Shown here one piece after another: positions 10,857 through 22,179 of a stretch of DNA of 64,000 nt (positions are counted from its first letter, which is position 1; each line of letters opens with the position of its first letter). The stretch is from Rhynchopus euleeides (lineage: Eukaryota > Euglenozoa > Diplonemea > Diplonemida > Diplonemidae), in contig OY723253.1 in assembly GCA_963210315.1 (NCBI GenBank), positions 186,001-250,000 of the forward strand. The letters run 5' to 3'. The notes under the pieces were generated by a model. That model did no database searches and was not told the origin of the DNA. It was given only the letters and a program-made list of their open reading frames with translations. Made by a program: the position numbers and the translations under genes.

Positions 10857-12839
10857 TTGGTTGTGTTGTTGTTCGTGGAGCACATATCATCGTGCGAAGA
10901 GCCCGTTGGAAAAGTACGGGAGAAACCTGCTGCGCCCCCCACAGTACGACAGGATGCGCGCAGGCACCGGGCCCGAAACCTGAATGTTGAGTCACCCGCC
11001 CCCGCCCCCGCCCCAGCTTCCCCGCCCACCTGATCTTCTCAAGTTACCCCTGGTGGTCCACCGACGGGCAAAATCAAGCGAATCTGGAGAGTAGTTGTCC
11101 GTATCCAGCCCGGCATTGAGTGTTCTGGGGTGCGTTCTGCGCCACTGCGTGGCAACGAGCTCCTGGAACGGGGAAAACGGGGGCCGCAAAAAACGGGGCC
11201 CAAACGGGTTTTTGGGCACGAACAGGGCACGAAATATCAGGGGGTCGATAACACCAGCATCCTCTTTCCCTGATGCGCAACACCCATCGCAAACAAACCA
11301 ACCAACGTGAGGAGCGATCAGTCTGTTGGGGAGTGTGGCACCAATCCTCCAGAAGCCACTGCGCCAACTCAACACGGATGCAAGGTTTGCCACCAACCTC
11401 AACAACTTATTGTGCGGCACCTATTTGCTTGTGCAAGCACACAATACAGTGCGTGGTGGGGACGTTCTCTTCGCAAAACTACTCTGAGAGGGTGAACTGT
11501 GTGAGGTGTCCTTGAGCTGAAATCATGCCCGAGAAAGACGGCTGATCGGAGATAAGATATGGGGTCGTGGTGGTGGCAGGAATAGGCTAAGGGGCATGAG
11601 GTGACCGAACTTTGTTGTGTCAGAATACAAACGCCTTTCTGCTTTATTTTGGCATCTGGCGTGAAACCGCATAACCGCGGCGCCAAACCGCAGAACCAAA
11701 CCCAAGCGAGAGAAAAGGCGTATCGACAGCGAAGCTTCTCTGGTGTGTGACATGCACAACTCATCTCCTCTCCCCACCCGCAGCGCAAAGGAACAGCATC
11801 GCCACACCTGTTGACAACACGGGGTGGGGGGGTGGGGTGGGAAGAACAGGAATCGTCGGAAGCTCAAAGTGCACGTGGGGCCCATCGAGGCAGGAAGCCT
11901 GGCTGTATCGCTTGGCAACTTGAGGTTCCCACCCCCTCTCCCCCAGTGCGCACTCGTTTCATATTTTGGAAAGAGCTTTCGTTATTGCTGCCGACGACCA
12001 CAAGCCTGCGCATGCGCAACGACTGGGGACTGGGGTCGGGGAAGACAAAAAAAGACGTTGTATTGCAATGGCATTTTTTCCATTTTTGGGACCAGCAATG
12101 CCAGAGGTCGGGCTCGGCGTGTCCAACAAAGTTGACACTCACCCACCACCCCCCCACCCCCTCATCTACAAGAGACGGCAGTTCGAAACAATGGCTTCAG
12201 TCGCAGTGGTCTGGGTTTGGAAAGAGGATGCTGCCGACGCAGAAGAGTGCGGCAAAAGAGAGAGAAAAGGGTGTGGGTGGGTCGGGTGGGAGATCTCTGA
12301 AGCAGCAGAACTGCCGCAACGATTTGTGGGGCGTTAAACCTGCAAACATGCAATACAGCAACACGCGGGGGGGAGGTGCGTGATATCAAGACGGGGCGTC
12401 AGGCCGGGCCACCCTCTCCTTCCCTCAATTGCTGAGGGAACAATCAACTGCTGAGTGGGGATCCAGGAGGGGATGTGATCACGCAAAGAGGAGCGCGTCA
12501 ACGTGGCGGAGAAGACGAAAGCCCCTCCGCCTGTGCCACGTGCACACACATCTCCCCAAGCCCACCTCGCATGCTCGTTGGCGGTTGATAAGGCACGACA
12601 GAGGGGGCGGGGGGTCAACGGTCGACAAGCTTCGCTGCGCTACAGTTGTTTGTAATCCACGCGTGGGGGAAGGGGGGCGGTGGGTATATTTGTTAGTACA
12701 TCGACGACCACACCCTGACGTGCGGGACGACTGGGGAGTGACGTACACTGTGTTGCCCAAGGTTGCACTTCAAGTGGTTGAGGCGCAGTTGTGTTAGCTT
12801 TTTTTTTTGGGATCGACGCCTCCAGGAAATGCACCGGCT
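10857..12839. other. Intergenic, nothing supported
   Basis: About 2 kb of mixed sequence with G-runs. Open frames overlap on both strands without protein-like composition, and no repeat structure stands out. Confidence 0.5.
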
Positions 12840-12846
12840 TTGTTAA
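12840..12846. repeat. Target-site duplication TTGTTAA, left copy
   Basis: Identical to 14974-14980 and immediately adjacent to the terminal inverted repeat. Confidence 0.85.
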
Positions 12847-14973
12847 CACGGTTTGCCCCCCGGCAGGATCCCGGGAAACCCCGGCCGGGCCCGGAAATTC
12901 CGGGCCCGGGACCGGGATTTTGAAATCCCGGCCGGGATCCCGGGGAAATCCCGGCCGGGTCCGGCCGGGGTCCGGCCGGGAATCCCGGGGGTTCTCAGTC
13001 TCAGGTCGCTTGGACCGAGGTCATCTCAGACCTATGGCTTTCAGTCCCCAGTTTCAGATTCAGACCTGCTGATCCAGAACCGCACCCTCTCCTTCCACAC
13101 CAATTGTATCCACTGCTCATGGGTCCGAGTGACGACGATAGCAATGACGATGGCTCCATAGCAAAGATGGCTACCACTGTCAAAGCTCATCTGGAACAGA
13201 AACTGTCCCAGATGGAAGTCTCCTGTATAAATACAGGGTTCGGGGTTACCACGAGTGTAACGCAGATACGTGCAGGTGTGTCAAGAGAGTGTGCAGCTCA
13301 CAGCAGTTCCGCATCCTCCTCCTGGTTGCTGAACTCCACAGTCCTAGGACGACGAAGAGGACGACGAGGGTCGACGTAGGCTTATCTTACGCTACGGCAG
13401 GGGTGGACTCAGCCACCCCGGGGGCAGGTTGAACAGGTTGTGTGGTTCCACTGATCAACATGTAGGTCGGCCTGTCTGATAAGACTCAGCCACCCTGCGG
13501 GTCAAGTGATTACAAAAGGGTGCCTATTTGACCAAAAGGCAAAATTTCCTCCCGCCATGCTCCCGTACCACAGAGGCTGTTGTGTTTTGCCTCTGTGTAT
13601 GCGTACGTTTTGCGATGACGGGGTGTGGAACCTGGCGTAGACCGAGCTACAACCAGGAACCAACGGCCCAACTCGGCGCCGTGGGTCAATTTTTGTGAAA
13701 AGGCCTTGACCAGAGGCATCCCCCTAACACTAAATTTGCTCTGTTTCACCTGAACCGACCAACCAGGCACCGTGAGGAGGCATCAGAGCCCCTCGTGGAC
13801 AGCCGCAGCACCCTTCCTTTACTAACGTCAGGTTCACCACTAGCACGAAGCATCACTGTTTTACGTCAGGTATGGCAAATGCCCACCCAAGGAAGTCGAG
13901 GAGTTTGAGCCGTTGGAAGTTACCAGAGGGACAAGCAAGAGGGATCTGCAAGCAGTGATGTCTGTTGTACCCTTGGACCACATTAAACTCAAACTGAACC
14001 CTCAGTCGTCCTTGATCGCCCGACAAGGTTCCTTTCAGCTTTCTAACAGATGGGTACTGCAACTGTCCAACTATCTACAGACTCACATCCCAGAAGGTGC
14101 AGTCCAGGTTCCACAGAGCAAATTAAATGTTAGCATTTCTGCACAACTACCGGTACGCAAATCGCAGCGGCGGTGGAAGTGACTGACTCGAAAACGGCGA
14201 GGTATCAGTCTTGACGCTGGAAAATTCCGTTCGGAAATACCAAACACATCCACAGAAAGTGGAAGGAATGGGCGCCAAGATGATGCGAACGATTTTTGGG
14301 GGGGGGAGGGGGTGGACTGCTCTGTATCGTGATACCCGCGAGGGCAACCAAATGCAGAACAGGGAGGCACAGGCGCACACACGAAGGCAGCACACAAGTG
14401 GCAAGTGGCAGGGGCTGGGGTCTGGGGCGCCGCGCGATTCGCTTCTCCTGACTTTCTGATCCGGCAAACTACAAACACAAAAGCAGCCGTCATCCGCATC
14501 ATCCCTCGCCCTCTTCCCTCCTTTCTGCCCTGGTGCTGCATCACCAACGAGCAGGAAGGAAAAAAAAATGAGGAGTAACAAAAGAGTACGGTGCATGTTT
14601 GCTGTTGTGGAAGGTTTCTCTGCCGGGTGTGTGTATGCGGCGCAGTTACGTGGGGGGGGGGGGGGGCGGGGCGGGGTTGTGGGGTCCAAGTCACGTGCGG
14701 TATATGTGAGGTGAAATAGTCGGGTCCAGCAAAAACTAATGACATCGGGTGGATCGCAAAGGGGAAGGGGGCAACGGCAGCGTGCAATGTGCAATGTGCA
14801 AAACTCTCAAGTCATCTTACCACCCACCTACACCTGACCCCGGGGGGGTCCCGGGATGACCCCGGGATACCCCGGGGTCATCCCGGGATTTCCCGGCCGG
14901 GATCCCGGGAATCCCGGAATTTCCCGGAACCCGGCCGGGCCCGCCCGGGATCCCGCCCGGGGGGCAAACCGTG
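12847..14973. mobile_element. DNA transposon with GC-palindromic ends and 7-bp target duplication
   Basis: The left end starts CACGGTTTGCCCCCCGG and the right end is its reverse complement; the inverted match runs about 30 bp with one indel and one mismatch. Both ends are directly flanked by TTGTTAA (12840-12846 and 14974-14980), a 7-bp TSD. Just inside each end lie about 120 bp of overlapping CCCGG/CCGGG palindromes (12862-12990 and 14838-14960). The ~1.85-kb interior has a short acidic frame near 13104-13379 but no intact transposase. About 200 bp of the interior (14150-14350) recurs inverted at about 36390-36600. A 7-bp TSD fits P-like or Dada-like elements, but I cannot assign a superfamily. 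Confidence 0.85.
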
Positions 14974-14980
14974 TTGTTAA
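14974..14980. repeat. Target-site duplication TTGTTAA, right copy
   Basis: Identical to 12840-12846 and immediately adjacent to the terminal inverted repeat. Confidence 0.85.
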
Positions 14981-16366
14981 GACCCCTCCACAGATTTCAG
15001 CAGGAGGCAGAGACCTGACGTCCATTGCACGTCCCTTCACGCAAAATACAGGTAGTGATCTGAGAGCGGAGAGCGGGGTGGGGCTTGGGTGGCGGACTCC
15101 TCCACCCATTGTTGTATTCTTTTAGGGGGTCTTCGCTGGTCGTTATACTTCGTTATTCTTCGTCAGTTTTCACCTAGTTTCTTTAGGAAATGCATCAAAA
15201 TGCACTGACGATCACCCCGTAGCGAAGACCCCCTTAGATTCCTTTTGGATCTATGCGTTGGAACGCGGGGGGGTGGGGGTGGGGGTGGGGAGGAAATAAT
15301 GATGGCAGAGCAGGGTGGGTGATGGTGGGAATCGGGGGCAGCTTGGGTCATCACGGGGTTGGGGATGCGAGATACTGCCAAGGCCTTCCACAACGAAAGA
15401 TAGAAGGGGGCGGGGGAGGCACGAAACAGGATGCCCGCTTTCTGTCTCCGGGGTTTTGTTCGCACAAACGGCACCTTCTTTTGGGTTATTCTTCAATCTT
15501 TTGCTGAACAAAAAAAAGCGTAGCAACCGTGCTTCCTTCTTCCTTAATGATGCGTTGACGCTTCCACCACCCTAGAGCCTGCTGCTTTGATGTGGGTGTG
15601 GAGCACATGTGAACACGAGATAGCTAGACACACAGAAAACAACAGGATCGTCGGAAGCACTCCTACACTTTTACGCATCATAAATGTGCTCAAAAATCCC
15701 TCATCACCGCCCCCCGCCCCCCTCCCCCACACATGTGCACACGTCACATCCATGAGCACAAACGTGAATCATTTTTGCAGTGCAGATCACACACCCTACA
15801 CCCCTACTCTTGGTATCATCCTCACTGCCACACAACGATGTGAATGTTTCTTTTTGTGGAAAGTGTCGGTGGAACTTGGGAGGTGTGGCGCAGGCCAGCA
15901 CCCTTGAACAGTACAGCTTTGCGGGAGCCCAGCATTTTTTGTTGTTTGCCCAGAAATTGGTTTTGTGCGCCCTTTTTTTTTGGCCACAGCTGCACCGCGG
16001 AGAGAGTTACGAATTCCCCTCCTTGTCGAGGAGGGCGCTTCTGCACAGCACACACACGGGATTATTGCAAAGGGTGCAGAACACACAACTAAACACCCTC
16101 CTCTTTCGATGCGACCTCTTCGCAGAACACCCGCACAGCCAGGGGAGGGGAAAACACCGGAGGGGGAGGGGGGGAGAGTGCGGTATGTAGGCAACACATG
16201 ATCCAGCCCACCACGATTCTGTCAGAACAAGAAACAAGATCAAAAAACACCCCCCCCCCCCCCTTTTGCAGGCGGCAGTGCGCATCGTAGCGAACCCGCC
16301 TCCACTGCACGCCACACACAGCCCAACCTTCTATCGCCGTCAGCGCCACCCCCCATGGGGTGAGCA
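14981..16366. other. Intergenic region 3' of the cyclase gene
   Basis: Contains the MITE at 15125-15233. The rest shows poly-G/C and poly-A runs and no coding frame I would support. The cyclase 3' UTR must fall in its right part. Confidence 0.5.
15125..15233. mobile_element. MITE, GGGGGTCTTCGCT family, copy 1
   Basis: 109 bp with ends GGGGGTCTTCGCT and its reverse complement, flanked by TTA on both sides (15122-15124, 15234-15236). The inside has TTCGT-type short repeats and GTGATCGTCAGTGCATTTTG on the opposite strand, both shared with copies at 20774 and 35881. Confidence 0.88.
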
Positions 16367-19300
16367 TCACTCCCAGCCAAACCTGCCCGAGTCATCCTCG
16401 GTGGCAGACCTCGGCGAGACAGGAGCAGGTGGTTGCGGCGGCTTGCCGGGCACAGCGCTGGTCGGCAGCCACGCAGAGTTGCGCCTGGCGGGTGCGCGTG
16501 TGAGCTCTGTCGCGACGAGGTACCCGTTGCTGAGATCCTCCGGCCTGGCCTGCGACAGCACGAGGTGGTGGTGAGATGCGAGGCGGCAGGTCACCATCAG
16601 CTTCGAGAGGCGCGACGAAACAGCCGCGGTGCGCGTGGGGTCCCCGAGCCCCTTGCGCAGCAGCCGCACGCTCTCCTCCATTGCCCGCACGTCGGGGGAG
16701 CGCAGCGTGTCGCTGGCAGAGCGCACCGTCAGGTCTGTGCCCCACTCGTTCATCAGGGCCTGCAGGATGTCTGTGTTGAGGACATACACCTGCATGCTGA
16801 GGCCCATGCGCGCGCAGAACCACACGTCGCAGAGGAACAGCGAGGGCGACACATGCTGTGCGTCGTGCCGCTGCAGGGCATCCCCGATGGAGGTCGCATC
16901 GATGTAGACGGCGAAGAAGTCGTGCTCCAAAGCGTACTCCGCGGCAGCCTCGGCAACCAGCAGAGGAGAACCGAGTGAGGTGGTGTAGCGCTGTGTCGTG
17001 GTCCCGACGTTGCCGTGGAGGAACTCGCCTGTAGCCAGGCCGAGGCGCATGATGCTGCTCATGCGGCTCTCTAGGTATTCTGCGAGGCGCAGTGCAGAGG
17101 CGACGTGCTGCCTGCAGTGCTTCGAGGCGTTCCACGTGATGGTGACCTGTGCTGACGACACGGCAGCGACCTGCCCGTCCATCGAGAGGGCGGCCTCGGA
17201 GGCAGAGCGGACCAGCAGGTTGAAGTCGTCAAAGACCTTGCCCCCCTGCATGTCGTTGAGCCGGCACACTGCGACCGTCCCGTTGGAGCGCTGCAGGAAG
17301 AGCTCCGTCTTCTTCAGGATCCCGCCGTGGAGGGTGGTAGCGAGCGCGGCGACGCTGCCGTTGGAGCTCTCGTCGCTCCTCATGTCGTCGGTCACCGCGA
17401 CAGGCGTGCACTCTGTGCACATCTCGTTGTAGCGGTTCCGGAGGTAGCCGGGTGCGACGAGGTACAGCTCGTGTCCCTCGCCCAGGCCCCGCAGCTCGTG
17501 CCTGCCGGTGGGGTGCAGCTGCGGGTGGTGCGGCAGTCCGGCAAATCCGCCCTTCGCCCCCTCGATGACAGACACGACGCTGCGTGTGATGCAGATGGTG
17601 CCTGGCCTCGCCTTGCCCTCCAGGCGCGATGCCATGTTGACGGTGCTGCCGCGGTAGTCGACACGCCCTGTGATCGGGTTCTCCTCCACAATCACGTTCC
17701 CGCTGTTGATCCCGATCCGCACCACCAACCCCGCCTCGGGCAGGCGCAAGCGCTCAGGCCACGATGCCTGCTTGAAGCGGTGTTGGATCTCGAGCCCAAC
17801 ACGCACAGCAGCCACCGTGTCCTGGAAGGTCAGCATGAAGGAGTCCCCAATCGTCTTCACCTCGTACCCGTCGTGCTGACGGTACACGTCACGGATAATC
17901 TGGTTGTGCTGCTCCAGTGCCGTGTTCATGTCTGCGGCTGACCGCTTCCACAGCTGCGTGCTGCCCTGGATGTCAGTGAACATCACAGCCACATCTCCCG
18001 TAGGGGGGGCGATCAGCCGTGAGGCCGCCATGAGCTCCGGTGCGGACCCCAAGGACCCTGCCAACACCGCCTCCGGCACGTACGCACGGAACTCCAGCAG
18101 GTTGGCAGTCATCTTCAGGAAGTTGGCCTGCATCTCGCGCACCTCGTGGAAGGGCGAGGTGGCGGTCACAGTGTCCTGCACCTTGGCCAGCTTCATCTGT
18201 GCCACGTTGGCCATCTCGTCCTGGATGGTCTGGATGGGCCGCAGCACGTAGTGCGTCGCCACGATGCTTGCCGCAATGAGGAACACGGCAAGCCCGGTTA
18301 TGAACAGCCACGACCGCAGCCGCCCTGAGTTCACATCATCTGTGATTTGTTGGCGTTCCGCCTCCGTCGTCTCTGCGACGCTGCGAGACATCATCTCCAC
18401 GTGCTGCAGGACGTGCTGTGCGTTGAGCGACACTGTCAGCCACCAATCCATGCCGGAAGCTGAGTCATTCACGCGTGTGACAGTGACATAATGCGGCTCG
18501 CTGAGGTGTGTGGCGTTGACCTTCTTCTTGAAGATGCCGTCAGCCACGGTGCTGAAGTCCCCTGCCCCCGCAGGCCGATAGATGGTGAGCATCTTGGTGC
18601 GCGAGGGGAGCACTACCACATCTTCGTACCCACCGGGCAGGGCGTGGATCGCACGTGCCACCCCGCGGACCACAGCGTCGTCCGCCGCCACATCGTCGAG
18701 AGGCACGATGTTCATCATCTGCTTGTGGCTGTACGGGTCGTCGACCAACACCTCCTCCATGCCCCACCCACGCGACACCCCAGAGAGCTTGCCTGTCTGG
18801 CGGTGCGGCTGTATCTCATCGTGGGTGAAGGTACCACTGGCGACCATGCGGTCCACGATCCAGGAGCTCCTGATGCAGGTGTAGATCCGCGTATCCGCAC
18901 CCGTCTGATTCTCGGTGGTTTCGGCGATGTTCTTCAGAAACCGCTGCACCGTGGTGAACGACACCAGGATCCGCAGGGATAAGATGTTCTGCGAGTCGGC
19001 AGGGTCCTGCAGTCGCAGCACCAGCGACGCCAGCGTGCCGTAGTAGTATGACTCCAGAGACAGCCACCGCATCTCCCCGTAGCCGAGGACGCCAGGCTTT
19101 CCAGCGAGCCCCATGGCCCGCGTGTTGGGTGTCCCGTTGTCCACCTTCAGGTCTGGGTAATCATCCGAGGGAATCAGGGCGCCTGTCACAGGCGCTGCGG
19201 GGCCTGCCTCCAGCCTGTCGCTGTCGGTGAAGGTCTTGACGGCATACAGAACACCACCAATGTCGCTGATCGTGATCGACGCACCCCTGTTGCCGCAGGT

Positions 19301-19801
19301 CACGCCCACACCCATGTTCTGCGTGTCGGAGGCGAAGGCGGTATTCACCTGGTGCCAGATCTCCGGCGAGAGCGAGTGGCACCAGTCGCCTGACTTGTTT
19401 GTTGTCTTGTGTATCACTGTCACAAGCATGTTGATGCGGGTCATCTCTTTGTATGCATCGTCGAAGAACCCATGCACAGCTATCTCTGTTGCACCCGAAG
19501 AGTAGAGGAGCAGCTGCGACACAATCTCGCCAAGAGACTCCTGCGAGGCCTTGAAGTAGGTCGCAAGGCTGCGATCGTTGTAGTCGCGTGTGCGCGACAA
19601 CGCGTCGTCGCACGTCTCCTGTGCAAACAGCCCCGTCGCTGCGCCCGTGGCGAGGATCACAATCAGGCACATCCCTGCGATGGCACCACGCACGGACACC
19701 ACATGGCGCAGGAAGCCGCGGTGCGTCAGGTTGCGCTTCTTCTCATGACCCTCCTCACTCATCTTGACGACAGAGGTCCTGCCTGCCGATGTGGCAGGCA
19801 T
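16367..19801 (-). CDS. Receptor-type adenylate cyclase, two membrane segments
   Basis: Class III cyclase, expected to make cAMP at a membrane. 1144 aa from ATG 19801; the frame stays open 110 codons upstream and another ATG lies at 19762, so the start is uncertain. Visible order: membrane segment at ~40-60, a ~430-residue presumed extracellular region, a second membrane segment at ~495-520, a linker, the catalytic domain at ~600-785, then a second, degenerate cyclase-like region at ~880-965. In the catalytic domain FTDIQGST and KTIGDS supply the two metal Asp residues; the Lys of KTIGD and the Asp of VDYRGS are the adenine-selecting pair; VNMASR gives the transition-state Asn and Arg. The layout resembles trypanosomatid receptor cyclases. 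No introns. C-rich sequence ending in CAG upstream of the start could be a trans-splice acceptor (inference). Confidence 0.93.
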   Translation of the reverse strand: MPATSAGRTSVVKMSEEGHEKKRNLTHRGFLRHVVSVRGAIAGMCLIVILATGAATGLFAQETCDDALSRTRDYNDRSLATYFKASQESLGEIVSQLLLYSSGATEIAVHGFFDDAYKEMTRINMLVTVIHKTTNKSGDWCHSLSPEIWHQVNTAFASDTQNMGVGVTCGNRGASITISDIGGVLYAVKTFTDSDRLEAGPAAPVTGALIPSDDYPDLKVDNGTPNTRAMGLAGKPGVLGYGEMRWLSLESYYYGTLASLVLRLQDPADSQNILSLRILVSFTTVQRFLKNIAETTENQTGADTRIYTCIRSSWIVDRMVASGTFTHDEIQPHRQTGKLSGVSRGWGMEEVLVDDPYSHKQMMNIVPLDDVAADDAVVRGVARAIHALPGGYEDVVVLPSRTKMLTIYRPAGAGDFSTVADGIFKKKVNATHLSEPHYVTVTRVNDSASGMDWWLTVSLNAQHVLQHVEMMSRSVAETTEAERQQITDDVNSGRLRSWLFITGLAVFLIAASIVATHYVLRPIQTIQDEMANVAQMKLAKVQDTVTATSPFHEVREMQANFLKMTANLLEFRAYVPEAVLAGSLGSAPELMAASRLIAPPTGDVAVMFTDIQGSTQLWKRSAADMNTALEQHNQIIRDVYRQHDGYEVKTIGDSFMLTFQDTVAAVRVGLEIQHRFKQASWPERLRLPEAGLVVRIGINSGNVIVEENPITGRVDYRGSTVNMASRLEGKARPGTICITRSVVSVIEGAKGGFAGLPHHPQLHPTGRHELRGLGEGHELYLVAPGYLRNRYNEMCTECTPVAVTDDMRSDESSNGSVAALATTLHGGILKKTELFLQRSNGTVAVCRLNDMQGGKVFDDFNLLVRSASEAALSMDGQVAAVSSAQVTITWNASKHCRQHVASALRLAEYLESRMSSIMRLGLATGEFLHGNVGTTTQRYTTSLGSPLLVAEAAAEYALEHDFFAVYIDATSIGDALQRHDAQHVSPSLFLCDVWFCARMGLSMQVYVLNTDILQALMNEWGTDLTVRSASDTLRSPDVRAMEESVRLLRKGLGDPTRTAAVSSRLSKLMVTCRLASHHHLVLSQARPEDLSNGYLVATELTRAPARRNSAWLPTSAVPGKPPQPPAPVSPRSATEDDSGRFGWE

Positions 19802-21206
19802 CGTGCCCACCCACTGCGTCAGCCTGGTGCAGATGTGGGGTGTGCGGGGTGGAGTCTGGCAATGCAAAAAATCAACATGCAAAACTTGGGGAAGTCTAGA
19901 CGCACCCCGCTGCCGCCATTCCGCCATCGCTCCGATCATTTCTAGTTGCAACGCGCTGCGCAAGTCACTGCGCATGCCTTCAGAGACGGATGCGAGGGCC
20001 GAACCGTGTGCCCTCTCTTCGCTGGATACCAGGGAGGCACCCAGCCACAGGCGGGTAGAGGGCGTCCGTTGGGCCAGGGGATAGATGCCGGGGGGACAGT
20101 TGCCCGGGGGACCCCTGCCACCCTGGTACACCCTGGGGCACGGATATCACACACTCGGGGAAATCACGGCACTCTGATTCCCTACCAAAAAAACTGCAGT
20201 CCGGTTCAAACCGAAGTGAAGGGTAGAGCAGGCTAGCAGACTGCTCCCTAGACGCGTTGCTTCGTTTTGTTGAGTGTTGTTTTGAATCGACAGTTCACCG
20301 AGCTCGGCTCGGTTTGTCCCAACATGGGGCACACACACAAACATACGCACCCGTCCCCTGCAAGCAAGGGACAGGGGCTTCAGTGTTCAACAAAACATCG
20401 TGATTTTTTTTTCAAAAAAAAACAGACCAAAACCAGGGCGGAATGGCATCGAACGGTATATACCCAGCACTTCACTTTCTCCTGGTAGTTTTGGTTGGCC
20501 CAGTCTATGACGCCTTCTCAGAGTGCCTCAGTGTGACACCTAATATGTTCAGGCAGCCCCACAGGTTCCTCCGCACCTCCAGAACGACGGATATGGCCCG
20601 CTTGCACACCACTCAGCATTCCGATTTGAAAAGCAACACACACCTCATGGCACTACATGTGGATATATTTTTTTTTGCAGCAGTAGAGGGCACACCAAAT
20701 ACACCCACCCACCCGTGCTCAATGGTATCTCCACTACACACACGCACACCTTCTCGCTATAGAAAAAAACAAAGGGGGTCTTCGCTACGGGGTGATCGTC
20801 AGTGCATTTTAGTGCATTTCCGTTGAATTGGCTGAAAACTGACAAAGATTGACGAAGGATAACGACCAGCGAAGACCCCCAAAGGGAAAATACACACCCC
20901 CTCCCCCACCAACCCACCCACCCCACCACCCATCATCATCAGCTTGTTGTGTATGCGTTTGAGGAGCGTTAGATAGATAGAACAAGAATGAAAGGGCCTT
21001 GATAGGCCCCCCCCCCCTCTCCCTGGCCCGTGCAATTTTTTTCGTTATCATAATTCGTCACCATAATAAGAAGAGAGAACCCAGCGCGCCCAAAAGCGAA
21101 GAGGGTGGCTTCGTCCCCAGGGGTGCATCCCCCACCCCACCCCACCCGGCTGCGGCGGGCTACCAAGTGGAGATGGAGTTCCCCCCCCCCCCCCCACCAA
21201 GAGTGA
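19802..21206. other. Intergenic region 5' of the cyclase
   Basis: Holds the MITE at 20774-20880 and short poly-A and poly-C runs. In its right part there are ACCACCC-type simple repeats. No gene supported. Confidence 0.5.
20774..20880. mobile_element. MITE, GGGGGTCTTCGCT family, copy 2
   Basis: 107 bp with ends GGGGGTCTTCGCT and its reverse complement, flanked by AAA on each side (20771-20773, 20881-20883). It lies in the opposite orientation to copies 1 and 5, with the same internal GTGATCGTCAGTGCATTT segment. Confidence 0.88.
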
Positions 21207-21215
21207 ATTCCGATG

Positions 21216-22170
21216 CAGGCTGGTCGCTAACCATCATTCATCATTCCACTCATTTTGGGTTCCCCCCCCCTAGATATTTCATCATTCCACCATCATTCCA
21301 CCCTCGGGGCCTGCCGTCAGGCAGGCCCCGATGGTGGAATGATGGTGGAATGATGCCACGTGGTAGAATGATGCCACGCGTGGATGATGCCACGATGGTG
21401 GAATGATGGTGGGGTGAAACACACACTACCACCTCATTCCCCACCATCCGTTGCCAGGGCCGAAGAGAGTATCGATGCTCACTACCGTGGCCTCCGGCGG
21501 CTGGGGGGCTCCGCCCCCCAGACCCCCCTGTGGCGTATGTCTCGTACTCAAGTCACTCGATTCCCGTCAGGTCAGGGAATCCAACCACTCCAGTAGCCTC
21601 AGGAGGACGCAGCCACTCACACAGAATCTGTACGCCCACACTGAACAGATGTTCACTACCGTGGCCTCCGGCGGCTGGGGGGCTCTGCCCCCCAGACCCC
21701 CCTGTGGACCATGTAGCGTGTGCCCGGCTAGTAACCAAGCCCTTGCGCTTCGACGGCCGTGGCATATCAGGGGGTAGCGTCGAATCATGGTACCGAAAGC
21801 CTTTTTTTGGTTTCCTTCGGCACCCGAGGATGGCGCGAGCGGGAGAGGAACTGCGGAAGGAACCCAGCGCCTCACACCGTCCACCGACGGGAAAGTTAAG
21901 TAACAACACGAGCGCGCGCGAAAAATCGACCCCTAGCGTTTTCCCACCTGATCCCCCCAAAACAAGAGCGTCCGCCCACCTATTCTCTAAAATTGAAAAA
22001 GTTAGCGACAGGCCTGGATCGTGGGCGCGCGGCGGCGGTGGCGAAGCCGCCGCCGCGATCGTGTACGAACCATATTTTACTGCATGGCCACCACTTCCAC
22101 CCCCACCCCCCCCCACGACTGACCATCATTCCACGAGATCTCGGAATTCAGAAAGTTAGCGACCAGCCTG
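21216..22170. mobile_element. Mutator-like non-autonomous element with 9-bp target duplication
   Basis: The left end CAGGCTGGTCGCTAAC is matched by its exact reverse complement at the right end (16 bp). Direct 9-bp copies of ATTCCGATG flank it (21207-21215, 22171-22179). A 9-bp TSD is typical of Mutator-like elements. The 955-bp interior has repeated ATCATTCCA motifs, a hairpin at ~21280-21345, two inverted copies of the G-rich hairpin block of 9235-9970, and a GGCGGCGG hairpin near 22030-22055. No transposase frame is visible, so it is non-autonomous. Confidence 0.85.
21280..21350. repeat. Hairpin inside the 9-bp-TSD element
   Basis: CCATCATTCCACC and CGGGGCCTGCC are followed after a 4-base loop by GGCAGGCCCCG and GGTGGAATGATGG, a near-perfect stem of roughly 25 bp. 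Confidence 0.8.
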
Positions 22171-22179
22171 ATTCCGATG

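Noticed and set aside
16433..19945. Plus-strand frames of up to 204 codons across the cyclase
   Set aside because: Antisense shadows of the cyclase gene.
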